Shown here: positions 1-9,185 of the stretch, one piece after another
Layout: each line of letters begins with the position of its first letter
How positions within the stretch are numbered: the stretch's first letter is position 1
Assembly: GCA_030917485.1 (NCBI GenBank)
Contig: JAUPUP010000216.1
Location: forward strand, 1 to 42,967
Reading direction: 5' to 3'
Origin: Pseudomonadota bacterium
GTDB taxonomy: Bacteria > Pseudomonadota > Gammaproteobacteria > Burkholderiales > UBA11063
Length of the DNA: 42,967 bases
Notes under the pieces: generated by a model
Databases searched by the model: none
Seen by the model: the letters and a program-made list of their open reading frames with translations, nothing else
What the model was told of the DNA's origin: nothing
Made by a program: the position numbers and the translations under genes

Positions 1-220
1 GGTTATTTGCAACGACTTGGAGTAACTATCTGCCAGAAATTTTTTTGAATTTTACTATATATTATCTATTATATATTTTTTTGTAATTTAATCCCAATAT
101 TGTACTTTATTTGGAGCACACTTTCAAGCAAGTAATGAATACCTGATTTAGGGTCGGTATTATAGAAATTAATTTGCTTTAAAGTTAACCTGATTTTGCT
201 AAAGAAATTAAACTGTCCAT

Positions 221-244
221 AGAAAGCCGCTTTCTTTCTTTTTT
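221..244 (+). terminator. Possible Rho-independent terminator
   Basis: The arms AGAAAG (221-226) and CTTTCT (230-235) pair perfectly around a 3-base loop and are followed by a T-rich tail to about 244. The stem is short and A/T-rich, so it would be weak. It probably ends transcription entering from the left of the window. Confidence 0.4.
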
Positions 245-376
245 CATAGCAAAACCTGCGGAAAATATTTTTTAACTCCTAACTACAGGTATGGATTTTA
301 CTATATCTTGTAATTTATGGGGATTTACTGAATATTTTATTCAAAACTAACTCTGCAAATTTATTGGCAGAAACTG

Positions 377-405
377 TTATACCAATTATGGTTATTTGGT
401 ATAAT
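377..405 (+). promoter_or_regulatory. Extended -10 promoter in an inverted repeat, upstream of tRNA-Ala
   Basis: A perfect TATAAT (400-405) is preceded by TGG (397-399), giving an extended -10 element. No good -35 box is seen 16-18 bases upstream. The -10 box lies in the right arm of a perfect 9-bp inverted repeat, TTATACCAA (377-385) and TTGGTATAA (396-404). Transcription would start near 412, about 70 bases before the tRNA. Whether the palindrome is an operator is inference. Confidence 0.5.
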
Positions 406-483
406 ACCCACCTGAGTATTGTTTTTAAAATCAATTAATTTACTGCTAAAACCAAAGATAGTACCATCATTCACTGCTTTTTT

Positions 484-559
484 GGGGTCATAGCTCAGTT
501 GGTAGAGCGCTACAATGGCATTGTAGAGGTCAGCAGTTCGATCCTGCTTGACTCCACCA
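484..559 (+). tRNA. tRNA-Ala (anticodon GGC)
   Basis: A complete 76-base cloverleaf with encoded CCA. The acceptor stem GGGGTCA/TGACTCC contains the G3-U70 wobble pair that is the universal alanine identity element. The anticodon stem CTACA/TGTAG holds the loop ATGGCAT, giving anticodon GGC, which reads GCC and GCU. The T arm AGCAG-TTCGATC-CTGCT is standard. An extended -10 promoter lies about 75 bases upstream. Confidence 0.97.
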
Positions 560-642
560 GTTTATTATTGCAATATTCCTAATCCAACATTCAAATACTT
601 TGAGTATATAACACTAAGAACCTGCTCAAAATCTGCCAACTA

Positions 643-651
643 TGTTAAAAT
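643..651 (+). promoter_or_regulatory. Extended -10 promoter of the sdh operon
   Basis: TGT followed by TAAAAT (646-651) makes an extended -10 element about 35 bases upstream of the sdhC start. The -35 region (623-628, TGCTCA) is a poor match. Transcription would start near 658, leaving a leader of about 28 bases with the ribosome site TAAGGA at 671-676. Confidence 0.45.
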
Positions 652-685
652 CACGCTATGTGTATTCTTTTAAGGATATTAATAC

Positions 686-1069
686 ATGCAAACTAAATCT
701 CGACCTAAATATATCAATCTGTTTATTCTTGGTTCCAAAATGTCGGTTACGGCGAAAGCCTCCATATTGCACCGTGCGTCTGGAATATTATTGTTTTTAG
801 CTATTCCACTTATTTTATATATTTTACATCAATCGCTGATTAGCCAAAGCTTCTATGATACGCTGTATGGTATTGCAGCACATCCATTAGTAAAATTGCT
901 CTACTTAATATTAATTTGGGCTTTTATGTATCATATATGTTGCGGTGTAAGGTTTTTATTCTTAGATGTGCATAAAGGTGTTGAAATTAAAACTGCTAAA
1001 ACTACCGCTAGAATTGTGATTGTTGTTAGTATTATTCTTACAGTGTTATTGGGGGTTATAATATGGTAG
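686..1069 (+). CDS. sdhC: Succinate dehydrogenase cytochrome b556 subunit SdhC
   Basis: Membrane anchor of complex II, which passes electrons from succinate oxidation to ubiquinone in the inner membrane. The 127-residue protein has the family's N-terminal RPKYINLF motif and three hydrophobic segments. The HRASG motif (residues 29-33) carries the quinone-site Ser and Arg. His83 in the YHICCGVRF motif matches the haem b ligand, His84 in E. coli. TAAGGA lies about ten bases before the ATG. The gene overlaps sdhD by 7 bases, so the two are probably translationally coupled. It opens the operon sdhC-sdhD-sdhA-sdhB-sdhE. Confidence 0.95.
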   Translation: MQTKSRPKYINLFILGSKMSVTAKASILHRASGILLFLAIPLILYILHQSLISQSFYDTLYGIAAHPLVKLLYLILIWAFMYHICCGVRFLFLDVHKGVEIKTAKTTARIVIVVSIILTVLLGVIIW

Positions 1070-1416
1070 AGCGTATTGTTACTGGCGCTAGCTATGGACT
1101 ATTTAGTTGGCTGCAGCAGCGGGTTACTGCGGTTATAATGCTTATGATTGCGGTAGTATTTTTTGTGTTTATTGCATATTTGGGGTTAAACGTGAACTCA
1201 AATATAAGCTCTTGGCAGAATGTATTTCATTGTAATCTTGTACGGATTGTTGCTCAATTATTTTTTGTAGCGTTGTTGCTTCATGCATGGGTTGGTATTC
1301 GTGACTTATGGATGGATTATGTAACGTGTAGCAGGTTAAGATTGACTCTACATGTATTAACTATCATATGGTTGGCTGCAAGTTTAATTTATTCAATTAA
1401 AATTATTTGGGCTTAA
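1063..1416 (+). CDS. sdhD: Succinate dehydrogenase membrane anchor SdhD
   Basis: Second membrane subunit of complex II, which forms the haem and quinone pocket together with SdhC. It has 117 residues, the usual size, with three predicted membrane helices (about 22-42, 60-82 and 95-115). The motif LHAWVGIRDLWMDYV near residues 73-87 is diagnostic: His74 corresponds to the second haem ligand and the following Asp-Tyr to the quinone-site Tyr. It starts inside the end of sdhC. A 148-base gap with short repeats separates it from sdhA, which is unusual within this operon. Confidence 0.94.
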   Translation: MVERIVTGASYGLFSWLQQRVTAVIMLMIAVVFFVFIAYLGLNVNSNISSWQNVFHCNLVRIVAQLFFVALLLHAWVGIRDLWMDYVTCSRLRLTLHVLTIIWLAASLIYSIKIIWA

Positions 1417-1484
1417 TAAAAACCATTACGCATTATTCCGATAACTTTAAGATTAAAATTATAGTTTGATGTGTTTGCGAAAGT

Positions 1485-1538
1485 ACGATTTTAAAAATAC
1501 GATTTAATACAAAAACGATTTATATACCGAAACGATTT
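1485..1538 (+). repeat. Four short ACGATTT repeats upstream of sdhA
   Basis: The heptamer ACGATTT occurs at 1485-1491, 1499-1505, 1515-1521 and 1532-1538, spaced 14, 16 and 17 bases apart. The last two units share a longer match including TATATAC. They lie between sdhD and sdhA, just before the sdhA ribosome site. They may be slipped-strand duplications or protein-binding repeats; the sequence alone does not decide. Confidence 0.55.
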
Positions 1539-1564
1539 ATATACGAAAAAGGAAGTAATACACT

Positions 1565-3331
1565 ATGTCTATACCTGTAATGAAATATGAAGCAGTTATT
1601 GTAGGCGGTGGCGGTGCTGGGCTGCGTGCTGCATTACAGCTATCTGAAGCTGGAGTTAAAACCGTTGTTTTATCTAAAGTATTCCCAACTAGGTCGCATA
1701 CAGCAGCGGCTCAAGGCGGAATTTCTGCATCATTGGGCAATGTTGAAGATGATAATTGGCATTGGCATATGTATGATACAGTCAAAGGAGCCGATTGGCT
1801 TGGTGATCAAGACGCTATTGAGTTTATGTGCCGTCAGGCGGTAGACGCAGTTGTTGAACTAGAGCATTTTGGTATGCCGTTTGATCGGTTAGAAAATGGT
1901 AAGATTTATCAACGTCCGTTTGGTGGGCATATGGCAAACTTTGGTAAAAAACCGGTACGGCGTGCTTGCGCAGTTGCCGATAGAACTGGGCACGCAATGC
2001 TGCATGCATTGTATCAAAGAAATGTAAAGGCAGACACTCATTTTTTAGTTGAATGGATGGCGTTAGATATAATTCGGAACAAAAATGGTGATGTGGTCGG
2101 CATTACCGCGCTTGAAATGGAAACTGGTGAAGTGTACATTATTCAGGCTAAGGCGGTATTGTTTGCAACTGGTGGTGCAGGTAGAATTTATCAATCCTCA
2201 ACTAATGCGTATATTAATACTGGCGATGGCATTGGTATTACTCTGCGTGCTGGATTGCCTATTGAAGATATTGAGTTTTGGCAATTTCATCCAACTGGGC
2301 TAGCGGGTGCTGGTGTTCTGATTACTGAGGGCGTGCGTGGTGAAGGTGGTTATTTACTTAACTGTAATGGTGAAAGATTTATGGAACGCTACGCTCCTAC
2401 AGCCAAAGATTTGGCTTCGCGTGATGTAGTATCACGGGCTATGCAGATTGAGATTAATGAAGGGCGTGGATGCGGTCAAAATAAAGATTATGTATTGCTT
2501 AAGTTAGATCATTTGGGTAAGGATGTAATTGATCAACGTCTGCCTGGTATTCGTGAGATTTCCTTGCAATTTTTAGGAATTGATCCGGTTAAAGAGCCGA
2601 TTCCGGTTGTTCCAACTTGTCATTATATGATGGGTGGGATTCCAACCAATTATAGGGGTGAAGTTGTAGCGCCCAATGGTGAGAATATGGAGGATATCGT
2701 TAAAGGGTTTTACGCTGCTGGAGAATGTGCGTGTGCTTCTGTCCATGGAGCAAACCGACTTGGTACAAACTCACTACTTGATTTGGTGGTGTTTGGTAAG
2801 TCTGCGGGTAACAGTATGGTGGAGTACATCAAACAGCATGGTGATGAATATAAGGAATTGCCAGAAGATGCAGCAGATTTTAGTTTAAACAGGCTGGCCA
2901 AATTAGACAATGCAAATTCCGGTGAATCTCTAGCCGATTTGCGTCATGAAATGCAAAAAATTATGCAGCAGCATGCTGGCGTGTTTAGAACCCAGTCAGT
3001 TTTAGAAGATGGTATTAATAAAATAGAAGCTTTGTATGCTCGGGTACAAAACTTATGCATTCAAGATAAATCCAAGGTGTTTAATACGGCGCGGGTTGAG
3101 GCATTGGAATTTATGAACACTATTGAGGTTGCGTTAGCTACTATGATAACGGCTGAGGCACGCAAAGAATCGCGCGGGGCACAGGCGCGCGAGGATTTTC
3201 CTGAGCGGGATGATGAAAAATTTATGTGCCATACCCTCTATTATAAAGATGGTCGTAAAATAGTGTATAAGCCAGTGCATACTAAGCCGATGACGGTAGA
3301 CTATATACCACCGGCTAAGCGTGTTTATTAA
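1565..3331 (+). CDS. sdhA: Succinate dehydrogenase flavoprotein subunit SdhA
   Basis: Catalytic subunit of complex II, oxidising succinate to fumarate on the cytoplasmic face of the inner membrane. It has 588 residues, like E. coli SdhA. The N-terminal dinucleotide fold has GGGGAGLRA (residues 14-22). His45 in the motif SHTAAAQGG is the covalent FAD attachment site and falls at the same number as in E. coli. The active-site segment [21 protein letters not shown] and the [16 protein letters not shown] segment are present. Flavinylation would need SdhE, encoded three genes downstream. GGAAG precedes the ATG. Confidence 0.98.
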   Translation: MSIPVMKYEAVIVGGGGAGLRAALQLSEAGVKTVVLSKVFPTRSHTAAAQGGISASLGNVEDDNWHWHMYDTVKGADWLGDQDAIEFMCRQAVDAVVELEHFGMPFDRLENGKIYQRPFGGHMANFGKKPVRRACAVADRTGHAMLHALYQRNVKADTHFLVEWMALDIIRNKNGDVVGITALEMETGEVYIIQAKAVLFATGGAGRIYQSSTNAYINTGDGIGITLRAGLPIEDIEFWQFHPTGLAGAGVLITEGVRGEGGYLLNCNGERFMERYAPTAKDLASRDVVSRAMQIEINEGRGCGQNKDYVLLKLDHLGKDVIDQRLPGIREISLQFLGIDPVKEPIPVVPTCHYMMGGIPTNYRGEVVAPNGENMEDIVKGFYAAGECACASVHGANRLGTNSLLDLVVFGKSAGNSMVEYIKQHGDEYKELPEDAADFSLNRLAKLDNANSGESLADLRHEMQKIMQQHAGVFRTQSVLEDGINKIEALYARVQNLCIQDKSKVFNTARVEALEFMNTIEVALATMITAEARKESRGAQAREDFPERDDEKFMCHTLYYKDGRKIVYKPVHTKPMTVDYIPPAKRVY

Positions 3332-3384
3332 AATTTTTGTTATTTTAAGATAGATAATAGTTAGATAAATAATAGGTGATAATT

Positions 3385-4095
3385 ATGAGTAAAAAAGTAA
3401 AATTTTCAATTTATCGTTATAATCCTGAACTTGATGTAAAACCATACTATCAAAATCTGGAAATAGAATTGGATGATTTAGATAAAAAACTATTAACTGC
3501 ATTAATTAAAGTTAAGGAATATTATGACGATTCATTATCTTTTAGGCGTTCATGCCGTGAGGGAGTTTGTGGCTCGGATGCTATAAATATTAATGGTAGA
3601 AATGGTCTGGCTTGTTTAACTGATATCGATTCGCTTAAGCAGCCGATAGTATTACGTCCAATTCCGGGTCTTCCTGTGGTACGTGATTTAATTGTTGATA
3701 TGACCCAGTTTTTTAACCAATATAATTCAATTAGACCGTATGTGATTGATGAGCGTCCAATGCCAGAACGTGAGCGGTTACAGTCGCCACAAGATCGTGA
3801 CAAATTAAATGGCGTTATTGAGTGTATTTTATGTGCTTGTTGTTCTACTGCGTGCCCGTCATTTTGGTGGAATCCAGATAAATTTGTTGGTCCTGCAGCA
3901 TTATTGCATGCCTATCGGTTTATTGCTGACACTAGAGATCAGGCAACTGCGGCGCGTTTAGATAATTTGAACGATCCATACCGATTATTTAGATGTCATA
4001 CTATTATGAATTGTGCTGATGTATGTCCTAAGCATTTAAATCCAACTCGAGCTATTGGTAAAATTAAAGAAATTATGGTTTCTCGAGTAGTATAA
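3385..4095 (+). CDS. sdhB: Succinate dehydrogenase iron-sulfur subunit SdhB
   Basis: Electron-transfer subunit of complex II with three iron-sulfur clusters between the FAD and the quinone site. The motif SCREGVCGSDAININGRNG with Cys57, Cys62, Cys65 and Cys77 binds the [2Fe-2S] cluster. CILCACCSTACP (147-158) and the later CHTIMNCADVCPKHLNP supply the [4Fe-4S] and [3Fe-4S] sites. It has 236 residues from the ATG at 3385. I chose this start because the ribosome site AGGTG (3374-3378) lies six bases before it. An in-frame GTG at 3376 would overlap that site. Confidence 0.97.
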   Translation: MSKKVKFSIYRYNPELDVKPYYQNLEIELDDLDKKLLTALIKVKEYYDDSLSFRRSCREGVCGSDAININGRNGLACLTDIDSLKQPIVLRPIPGLPVVRDLIVDMTQFFNQYNSIRPYVIDERPMPERERLQSPQDRDKLNGVIECILCACCSTACPSFWWNPDKFVGPAALLHAYRFIADTRDQATAARLDNLNDPYRLFRCHTIMNCADVCPKHLNPTRAIGKIKEIMVSRVV

Positions 4096-4132
4096 ATTTT
4101 TAAGTATTTAAACTTTAAAGGCTCAGGAATAT

Positions 4133-4396
4133 ATGGATTATGTAGATTTAGAGAAGCTAAAGTGGCACTCTAGACGTTCTATGTTGGAGTTAGATTTATA
4201 TTTCGATAGATTTTTGCGACAAGATGGTCTGACACAGTTGACTGAGGATGAATTATCTGCTTATAAAGAATTATTAGAGTATGAAGATGATGAAATTCTA
4301 GGTCTGTTTTGGAGAAAGGACATAGTAGAAGACAAAATATTGCAATCGGTTATTGATAAAATATGCAGTTTAAGCAAACATGCTATTTGTAATTGA
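4133..4396 (+). CDS. sdhE: FAD assembly factor SdhE with altered RGxxE motif
   Basis: Small cytoplasmic protein (87 residues) that promotes covalent attachment of FAD to SdhA. Family features are clear: the N-terminal LKWHSRRSMLELD, the DLYFDRFL helix and the C-terminal LLEYEDDEILGLFW segment. The position between sdhB and gltA also fits. One thing is odd: the hallmark RGxxE motif reads Arg15-Ser16-Met17-Leu18-Glu19, so the usual glycine is serine. The Arg and Glu are intact, so the protein is probably functional, but this position is known to be sensitive in E. coli SdhE. Confidence 0.93.
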   Translation: MDYVDLEKLKWHSRRSMLELDLYFDRFLRQDGLTQLTEDELSAYKELLEYEDDEILGLFWRKDIVEDKILQSVIDKICSLSKHAICN

Positions 4397-4469
4397 CGTG
4401 TGAATTGATATAAATGTACAGCTTGTGTAAATATGTGTAATCAACTAATTATCTTGTAGGAGAGTAATC

Positions 4470-5765
4470 ATGACTGAACAAAATAATAAAAAAGTTAAAA
4501 TTGATTTTGGGAGTGAGAATGTTGCAGAAATGCAGGTTCTTAAAGCAACTATTGGGCAAGATGTTATTGATATGCGTAGCTTAGGTAAGCTTTCTGGCAT
4601 GTGGAGTTACGATCCTGGGTTTTTATCTACGGCAGCATGTGAATCAAAAATAACCTATATTGACGGTGATGCTGGACATCTTTTTTATCGGGGTTACCCG
4701 ATTGAGCAATTGGCTGAACATTCAACGCACCTAGAGGGGGCTTATTTATTATTGAATGGTGAGTTACCGACTAAGGAACAAAAACTAGAGTTTGAGACTA
4801 GCGTTATTCGGCATACTATGTTACATGATCAAATACTCAGCGTATTTAAAGGTTTTAGGCGTGATGCACATCCAATGTCTATGGTAACCGGCGTGGTGGG
4901 AGCGTTAGCTGCATTCTATCCAGATGCTTTTGATTTTAAATCTGAAGCAGAGCGTAAAATCACTACGATAAGACTAATTGCTAAAATGCCTACCGTAACT
5001 GCCCTATGTTACCGTTATACTCATGGTTTGCCATTTATGTCGCCTAAAAATAAACTATCTTATGCAGAAAATTTTTTACATATGATGTTTGCCACTCCAT
5101 GTGAGGAATATGTTGTTAATCCGATAATTGCTAAGGCATTTGATCGAATTTTATTATTACATGCTGATCATGAGCAAAATGCGTCAACTTCTGCTGTAAG
5201 ACTGGCTGGTAGTTCGGGTACTCATCCATTTTCAGCAATTGCTGCCGGAGTTGCTTGTTTATGGGGACCTGCTCACGGTGGAGCTAATGAGGCGGTATTA
5301 AAAATGTTAGGTGAAATAGGCAGTGAGGCTAATGTAGATTCTTATGTGGCTGGAGTTAAAGATAAAAAATATCGTTTAATGGGCTTTGGGCATCGTGTAT
5401 ATAAGAATACCGATCCAAGAGCTAAAATTATGCGTAAAACCTGCTATGAAGTGCTTGATGTGCTTGGCAAGCATGATGATCCATTGTTTAAATTAGCTAT
5501 GAAATTGGAGAAGGTTGCATTATCCGATCCATATTTTATTGAGCATAAATTATACCCTAATGTAGATTTTTATTCAGGTATTATTCTAAGGGCGATTGGT
5601 ATTCCTGTATCAATGTTTACTGCAGTTTTTGCTTTAGCGCGGACTGTTGGATGGTTAGCTCAATGGCAGGAGATGATTACCGAGCCAGATTTAAAAATTA
5701 GCCGTCCGCGCCAGTTGTATACTGGTTATGCGGCACGAGACTACGTGCCAATTGATAAACGTTAA
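4470..5765 (+). CDS. gltA: Citrate synthase (type II, hexameric)
   Basis: Condenses acetyl-CoA and oxaloacetate to citrate in the TCA cycle. It has 431 residues, typical of the long Gram-negative type II form with its N-terminal beta domain ([25 protein letters not shown]-type region at about 42-70, seen here as one continuous match). Catalytic histidines are in [12 protein letters not shown] and [11 protein letters not shown], and the catalytic Asp is in [24 protein letters not shown] is also family-typical. The ATG follows a strong ribosome site (AGGAGAG). A hairpin terminator follows the gene, so it probably ends the sdh-gltA transcript. Confidence 0.98.
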   Translation: MTEQNNKKVKIDFGSENVAEMQVLKATIGQDVIDMRSLGKLSGMWSYDPGFLSTAACESKITYIDGDAGHLFYRGYPIEQLAEHSTHLEGAYLLLNGELPTKEQKLEFETSVIRHTMLHDQILSVFKGFRRDAHPMSMVTGVVGALAAFYPDAFDFKSEAERKITTIRLIAKMPTVTALCYRYTHGLPFMSPKNKLSYAENFLHMMFATPCEEYVVNPIIAKAFDRILLLHADHEQNASTSAVRLAGSSGTHPFSAIAAGVACLWGPAHGGANEAVLKMLGEIGSEANVDSYVAGVKDKKYRLMGFGHRVYKNTDPRAKIMRKTCYEVLDVLGKHDDPLFKLAMKLEKVALSDPYFIEHKLYPNVDFYSGIILRAIGIPVSMFTAVFALARTVGWLAQWQEMITEPDLKISRPRQLYTGYAARDYVPIDKR

Positions 5766-5789
5766 GACAATGGTAATTTAGTAAAAATT

Positions 5790-5819
5790 AGCTGGGAGCA
5801 TAATAACCTCCTGGCTTTT
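5790..5819 (+). terminator. Rho-independent terminator after gltA
   Basis: A 9-bp stem (5790-5798 with 5808-5816, including two G-T pairs) closes a 9-base loop and runs straight into TTTT. It sits 24 bases after the gltA stop codon. It separates the sdh-gltA transcript from sucA, which has its own promoter just downstream. Confidence 0.75.
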
Positions 5820-5904
5820 CTTATATTAGGGTCCGGTTTATTCTTATAAGGAAACCAAAGATGAAGAGTATATTTTCAAACCAAGCATTTATCTATTACT
5901 GTTG

Positions 5905-5913
5905 TGATATAAT
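5905..5913 (+). promoter_or_regulatory. Extended -10 promoter of sucA
   Basis: TGA followed by a perfect TATAAT (5908-5913) forms an extended -10 element. No good -35 hexamer is visible about 17 bases upstream. Transcription would start near 5920, about 30 bases before the sucA ATG. The terminator upstream supports an independent transcript. Confidence 0.55.
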
Positions 5914-5949
5914 AATCGCTAGTAAAAATTTTAAATAAAGGTAACTTAA

Positions 5950-8799
5950 ATGTCGTCTAACGGAACTCAATTAATGCAGGAACAGTGGAATAGTTCTTAT
6001 TTATTTGCGGGTAATACTGATTTTATTGAAGAATTGTATGATCAATATTTAGAAAATCCACAATGTGTAGAGCCAAAATGGCAAAAATATTTTGATTCTC
6101 TTCAGGATGGTAAGGGTAAGGATGTAGTCCAAGAATACATTAAACAAAAATTTGCGACATATACTCAACATCCTTCTTATATGATGCAAAGCGGTGAAAT
6201 TAGTGACGCTCAAACTAAAGTATGGCGCTTTATAGAAGCGTACCGTACCTGTGGCATGGCACATGCTGATTTAGATCCGCTGCAGCGTAGAAATAAGTCT
6301 AAACCGGATGAGTTAAATGTTGCTAGCTACGGAATTGAGAATGAGTTAGAAAATGAGTTTTATGTTGATTTAGATATTAAAACTTCACAAAAATTTAAAT
6401 TAAAAGATATTGTAGCCCGGTTTGATTTAATCTATTGTGAAAAAGCTAGTTTTGAGTTTAGCCATATTTCAGATTTATCCGAGCGTGCTTGGCTTACTCA
6501 ATATGTTGAAAATAATTATTTAAATTTTAAATTATCTAAAACCGAAAAACTACAGCTATTACAAAAATTAACTGAGGCGGATGGCTTTGAACGCTACCTC
6601 CATACTCGGTATGTAGGACAAAAACGTTTCTCTTTAGAGGGGGGGGATGGCTTAATTCCTGCTCTTGACCGTATAATTCGCACCGGGGCAAAGTCTTCCA
6701 TTAAAGAGGTTTATATAGGAATGGCGCACCGTGGTCGAATTAACAGCCTGGTTAATATAGTAGGTAAGGCACCCCAAAAGATATTTGATGAATTTGACGG
6801 CAATTATCCAGCTTATGATTTTGTAACTGGTGGAGATGTTAAATACCATAAAGGTTATCGGTGTAACTATGTAACAGATAACGGCGCAGTTAAAACTGTG
6901 ATGGCTTATAATCCGTCCCATTTAGAGGTGGTTAATCCGGTTTTAAATGGAATGGTGCGCGCTATCCAAGATAAATGTGCTAACCCAGATAGTATATTAG
7001 GCATATTAGTTCATGGTGATTCAGCTTTAATTGGTCTTGGCACTAATCAAGGTGTACTAAATATGTCTTTGACTCGTGGATATAATGTTCACGGTATGAT
7101 ACACATTGTAGTAAATAACCAGGTTGGGTTTACGACTTCGGACATGCGGGACAATCGCTCATCAAGGTATTGTACTGACATTGTTAAGATGATAGAAGCG
7201 CCAATTATTCATGTTAATGGTGATGACCCTGAAAGCATTGCCTTTGTTGTTGATTTAGCTATACAATACCGACTAAAATATAAAAAAGATATTATGATTG
7301 ATCTAGTATGTTTTAGACGGCATGGTCATAATGAGGCTGATGATCCATCTATAACCCAGCCGTATATGTATAGTCTAGTTAAAAAACACCCCGGACCCAG
7401 AAAAATTTATGCGGATAAATTAATTGCCGAGGGGGTTGTTGATGAAGCAGATGTTGAAGCAATGTTTGAAGAATACCGTTTGGGTTTAACTAAAGGGGTT
7501 CATGTAAAAGCTGATACTATGCAGGCTTTAAAATTGTATGAAAAAATTGATATTCAGCCAATCTTAAAAGCTACACCTATGGATAAGGTGGCAACTGCGA
7601 TTGATAATAAAACTGTGGAAAAAGTTACTTTAGCAGTAACTACATTACCTACGCCTGAATTTAAACCACACCCGACGGTTGCTAGATTAATAGAGACACG
7701 CAAAGCTATGGGCAATGGTACACAAGCGGTTGATTTTGGTATGGCAGAAATGCTGGCATACGGTAGCCTGTTAGCCCAAGGGGTTAGTATTCGTATGAGT
7801 GGCGAGGATACCTGCCGTGGAACTTTTACCCATCGGCACGCTGTGTGGCATGATTTTAATCGGGATGATTTATCCGATAGTGGCTATACTCCGTTGACTG
7901 TACTTGAAAATAAGAGTAAGCTAAATTTATTTGATTCGGTGTTAAATGAAGAGTGCGTACTTGGTTTTGAATATGGTTATGGCATTACTAATCTACGCGA
8001 CTTGGTGATTTGGGAGGCGCAGTTTGGTGATTTTGCTAATGGTGCACAGGTAATCATTGATCAGTTTATTGCTTCCGGCGAAGTTAAATGGGGTGTGCTG
8101 AGTAATTTAGTAATGTTATTACCACACGGCTATGATGGGCAAGGGCCGGAGCACTCATCAGCCAGAGTTGAACGATTTTTACAGCTATGTGCTGAAAATA
8201 ATATGCAAGTGGTTATGCCTTCGACTGCTGCGCAGATGTTTCATATTCTTCGCCATAAAGCATTGACTAATTGGGTTAAGCCCTTAATTATATTTATGTC
8301 GAAACGATTATTGCGTTATAAAGATGCTGCCAGCCAAATTAATGAATTTACTTCTGGCGAATTTAGGCGGATTATGCCAGATGAGGCGGCGGTTGCGGAT
8401 AAAGTAAAAAAAGTTATTGTATGTGCTGGACAGGTGTACTATGATTTTTATAATGAAAGATCAAAACGCAAGTTAGAAAATGAAGTTGCCATTGTGCGCT
8501 TAGAGCAGTTGTATCCATTTCCGGATGAGTTGCTAAAGAAGGAGCTGGCTAAATACAAAAACGCAAGCCAATTTATCTGGGGGCAGGAAGAACCATATAA
8601 TCAGGGCGCATGGGTACAAATTCGTGAGGCATTAGATTTATGCGTGAAAAGCAGCAAGACTAGCAATAGTGGTGTTAATGCTGTTGCTAATAAAGGTTTT
8701 AGTGCGGTTACCCGACCATCTGCTGCAGCGCCAGCCTGTGGTTTAAGCAGTATGCATGCCCAACAGCTTAGCCATTTATTGACTGCAGCATTTGAGTAA
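5950..8799 (+). CDS. sucA: 2-oxoglutarate dehydrogenase E1 component
   Basis: Thiamine-diphosphate decarboxylase that starts the conversion of 2-oxoglutarate to succinyl-CoA. It has 949 residues, close to the family's 930-950. The N-terminal segment SYLFAGNTDFIEELYDQYLENP is the E2/E3-binding region. GMAHRGRIN carries the active-site His, and the GDSALIGLG and FTTSDMRDNRSSRYCTDI segments belong to the cofactor site. The C-terminal transketolase-like domain ends with the usual PSAAAPACGLSSMHAQQL-type tail, preceded by a small insertion rich in Ser and Asn (about 899-912). The E2 (sucB) and E3 (lpdA) genes that normally follow are not here. Confidence 0.97.
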   Translation: MSSNGTQLMQEQWNSSYLFAGNTDFIEELYDQYLENPQCVEPKWQKYFDSLQDGKGKDVVQEYIKQKFATYTQHPSYMMQSGEISDAQTKVWRFIEAYRTCGMAHADLDPLQRRNKSKPDELNVASYGIENELENEFYVDLDIKTSQKFKLKDIVARFDLIYCEKASFEFSHISDLSERAWLTQYVENNYLNFKLSKTEKLQLLQKLTEADGFERYLHTRYVGQKRFSLEGGDGLIPALDRIIRTGAKSSIKEVYIGMAHRGRINSLVNIVGKAPQKIFDEFDGNYPAYDFVTGGDVKYHKGYRCNYVTDNGAVKTVMAYNPSHLEVVNPVLNGMVRAIQDKCANPDSILGILVHGDSALIGLGTNQGVLNMSLTRGYNVHGMIHIVVNNQVGFTTSDMRDNRSSRYCTDIVKMIEAPIIHVNGDDPESIAFVVDLAIQYRLKYKKDIMIDLVCFRRHGHNEADDPSITQPYMYSLVKKHPGPRKIYADKLIAEGVVDEADVEAMFEEYRLGLTKGVHVKADTMQALKLYEKIDIQPILKATPMDKVATAIDNKTVEKVTLAVTTLPTPEFKPHPTVARLIETRKAMGNGTQAVDFGMAEMLAYGSLLAQGVSIRMSGEDTCRGTFTHRHAVWHDFNRDDLSDSGYTPLTVLENKSKLNLFDSVLNEECVLGFEYGYGITNLRDLVIWEAQFGDFANGAQVIIDQFIASGEVKWGVLSNLVMLLPHGYDGQGPEHSSARVERFLQLCAENNMQVVMPSTAAQMFHILRHKALTNWVKPLIIFMSKRLLRYKDAASQINEFTSGEFRRIMPDEAAVADKVKKVIVCAGQVYYDFYNERSKRKLENEVAIVRLEQLYPFPDELLKKELAKYKNASQFIWGQEEPYNQGAWVQIREALDLCVKSSKTSNSGVNAVANKGFSAVTRPSAAAPACGLSSMHAQQLSHLLTAAFE

Positions 8800-8834
8800 A
8801 ATTTGAATAATTTATGAAATGGTTTAGGTAATAT

Positions 8835-9185
8835 ATGACAACGTTTATAGTAGATAATCCAAGATTTGAGATTGTAGAATATATTAAAAAACTGCGTAAG
8901 GCTGGCGCTACTCAGGAGTTGGCTGAGGTACAAGCCCAAGAATTAGAACATGTGATTAATGATGTTTTAAAACATACTGAACATAAAACTAAGGAGTTTA
9001 TTGATAATAAAGAGTTAGCTACTAAACTAGATATCAAAGAAACTAAGCTTGAAATTAAGGAGTTAGAAGTTAAAATTGCATTGGTAGAGTCGCGCTTAAT
9101 TCGCTGGGTAGTGGGTGTTGGCGTCTCTGCTCCTGTTACTTTATGTGGAGCAATATTTGCTATGTTAAAATTTATGCCCCATTAA
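8835..9185 (+). CDS. DUF1640/CCDC90-like coiled-coil membrane protein
   Basis: A 116-residue protein with three parts: an N-terminal segment (about 8-40) containing KKLRKAGATQELAEVQA, a long charged coiled coil (about 40-88) with the LATKLDIKETKLEI signature, and one C-terminal membrane helix (about 90-112). This matches the DUF1640 family, relatives of eukaryotic CCDC90/MCUR1; the bacterial function is unknown. It would be anchored in the membrane by its tail. It follows sucA by 35 bases and may be co-transcribed. Its stop codon overlaps that of the convergent comF gene at the palindrome TTAA. Confidence 0.75.
   Translation: MTTFIVDNPRFEIVEYIKKLRKAGATQELAEVQAQELEHVINDVLKHTEHKTKEFIDNKELATKLDIKETKLEIKELEVKIALVESRLIRWVVGVGVSAPVTLCGAIFAMLKFMPH

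Larger units (their letters stand above)
1..483. other. Non-coding region upstream of tRNA-Ala
   Basis: This very AT-rich stretch has no convincing reading frame on either strand. What can be seen is a hairpin with a T-rich tail near 221-244, probably the terminator of a gene left of the window, and an extended -10 promoter inside an inverted repeat at 377-405 that should drive the tRNA. Nothing is recognised in the first 200 bases. Confidence 0.6.

Noticed and set aside
1485-1538. CRISPR-like array
   Set aside because: The repeats are only 7 bases with 7-10 base gaps, far too short for a CRISPR array, and there are no cas genes.
3376-3384. GTG at 3376 as the sdhB start
   Set aside because: It lies on the ribosome site of the ATG at 3385, which matches the family start.
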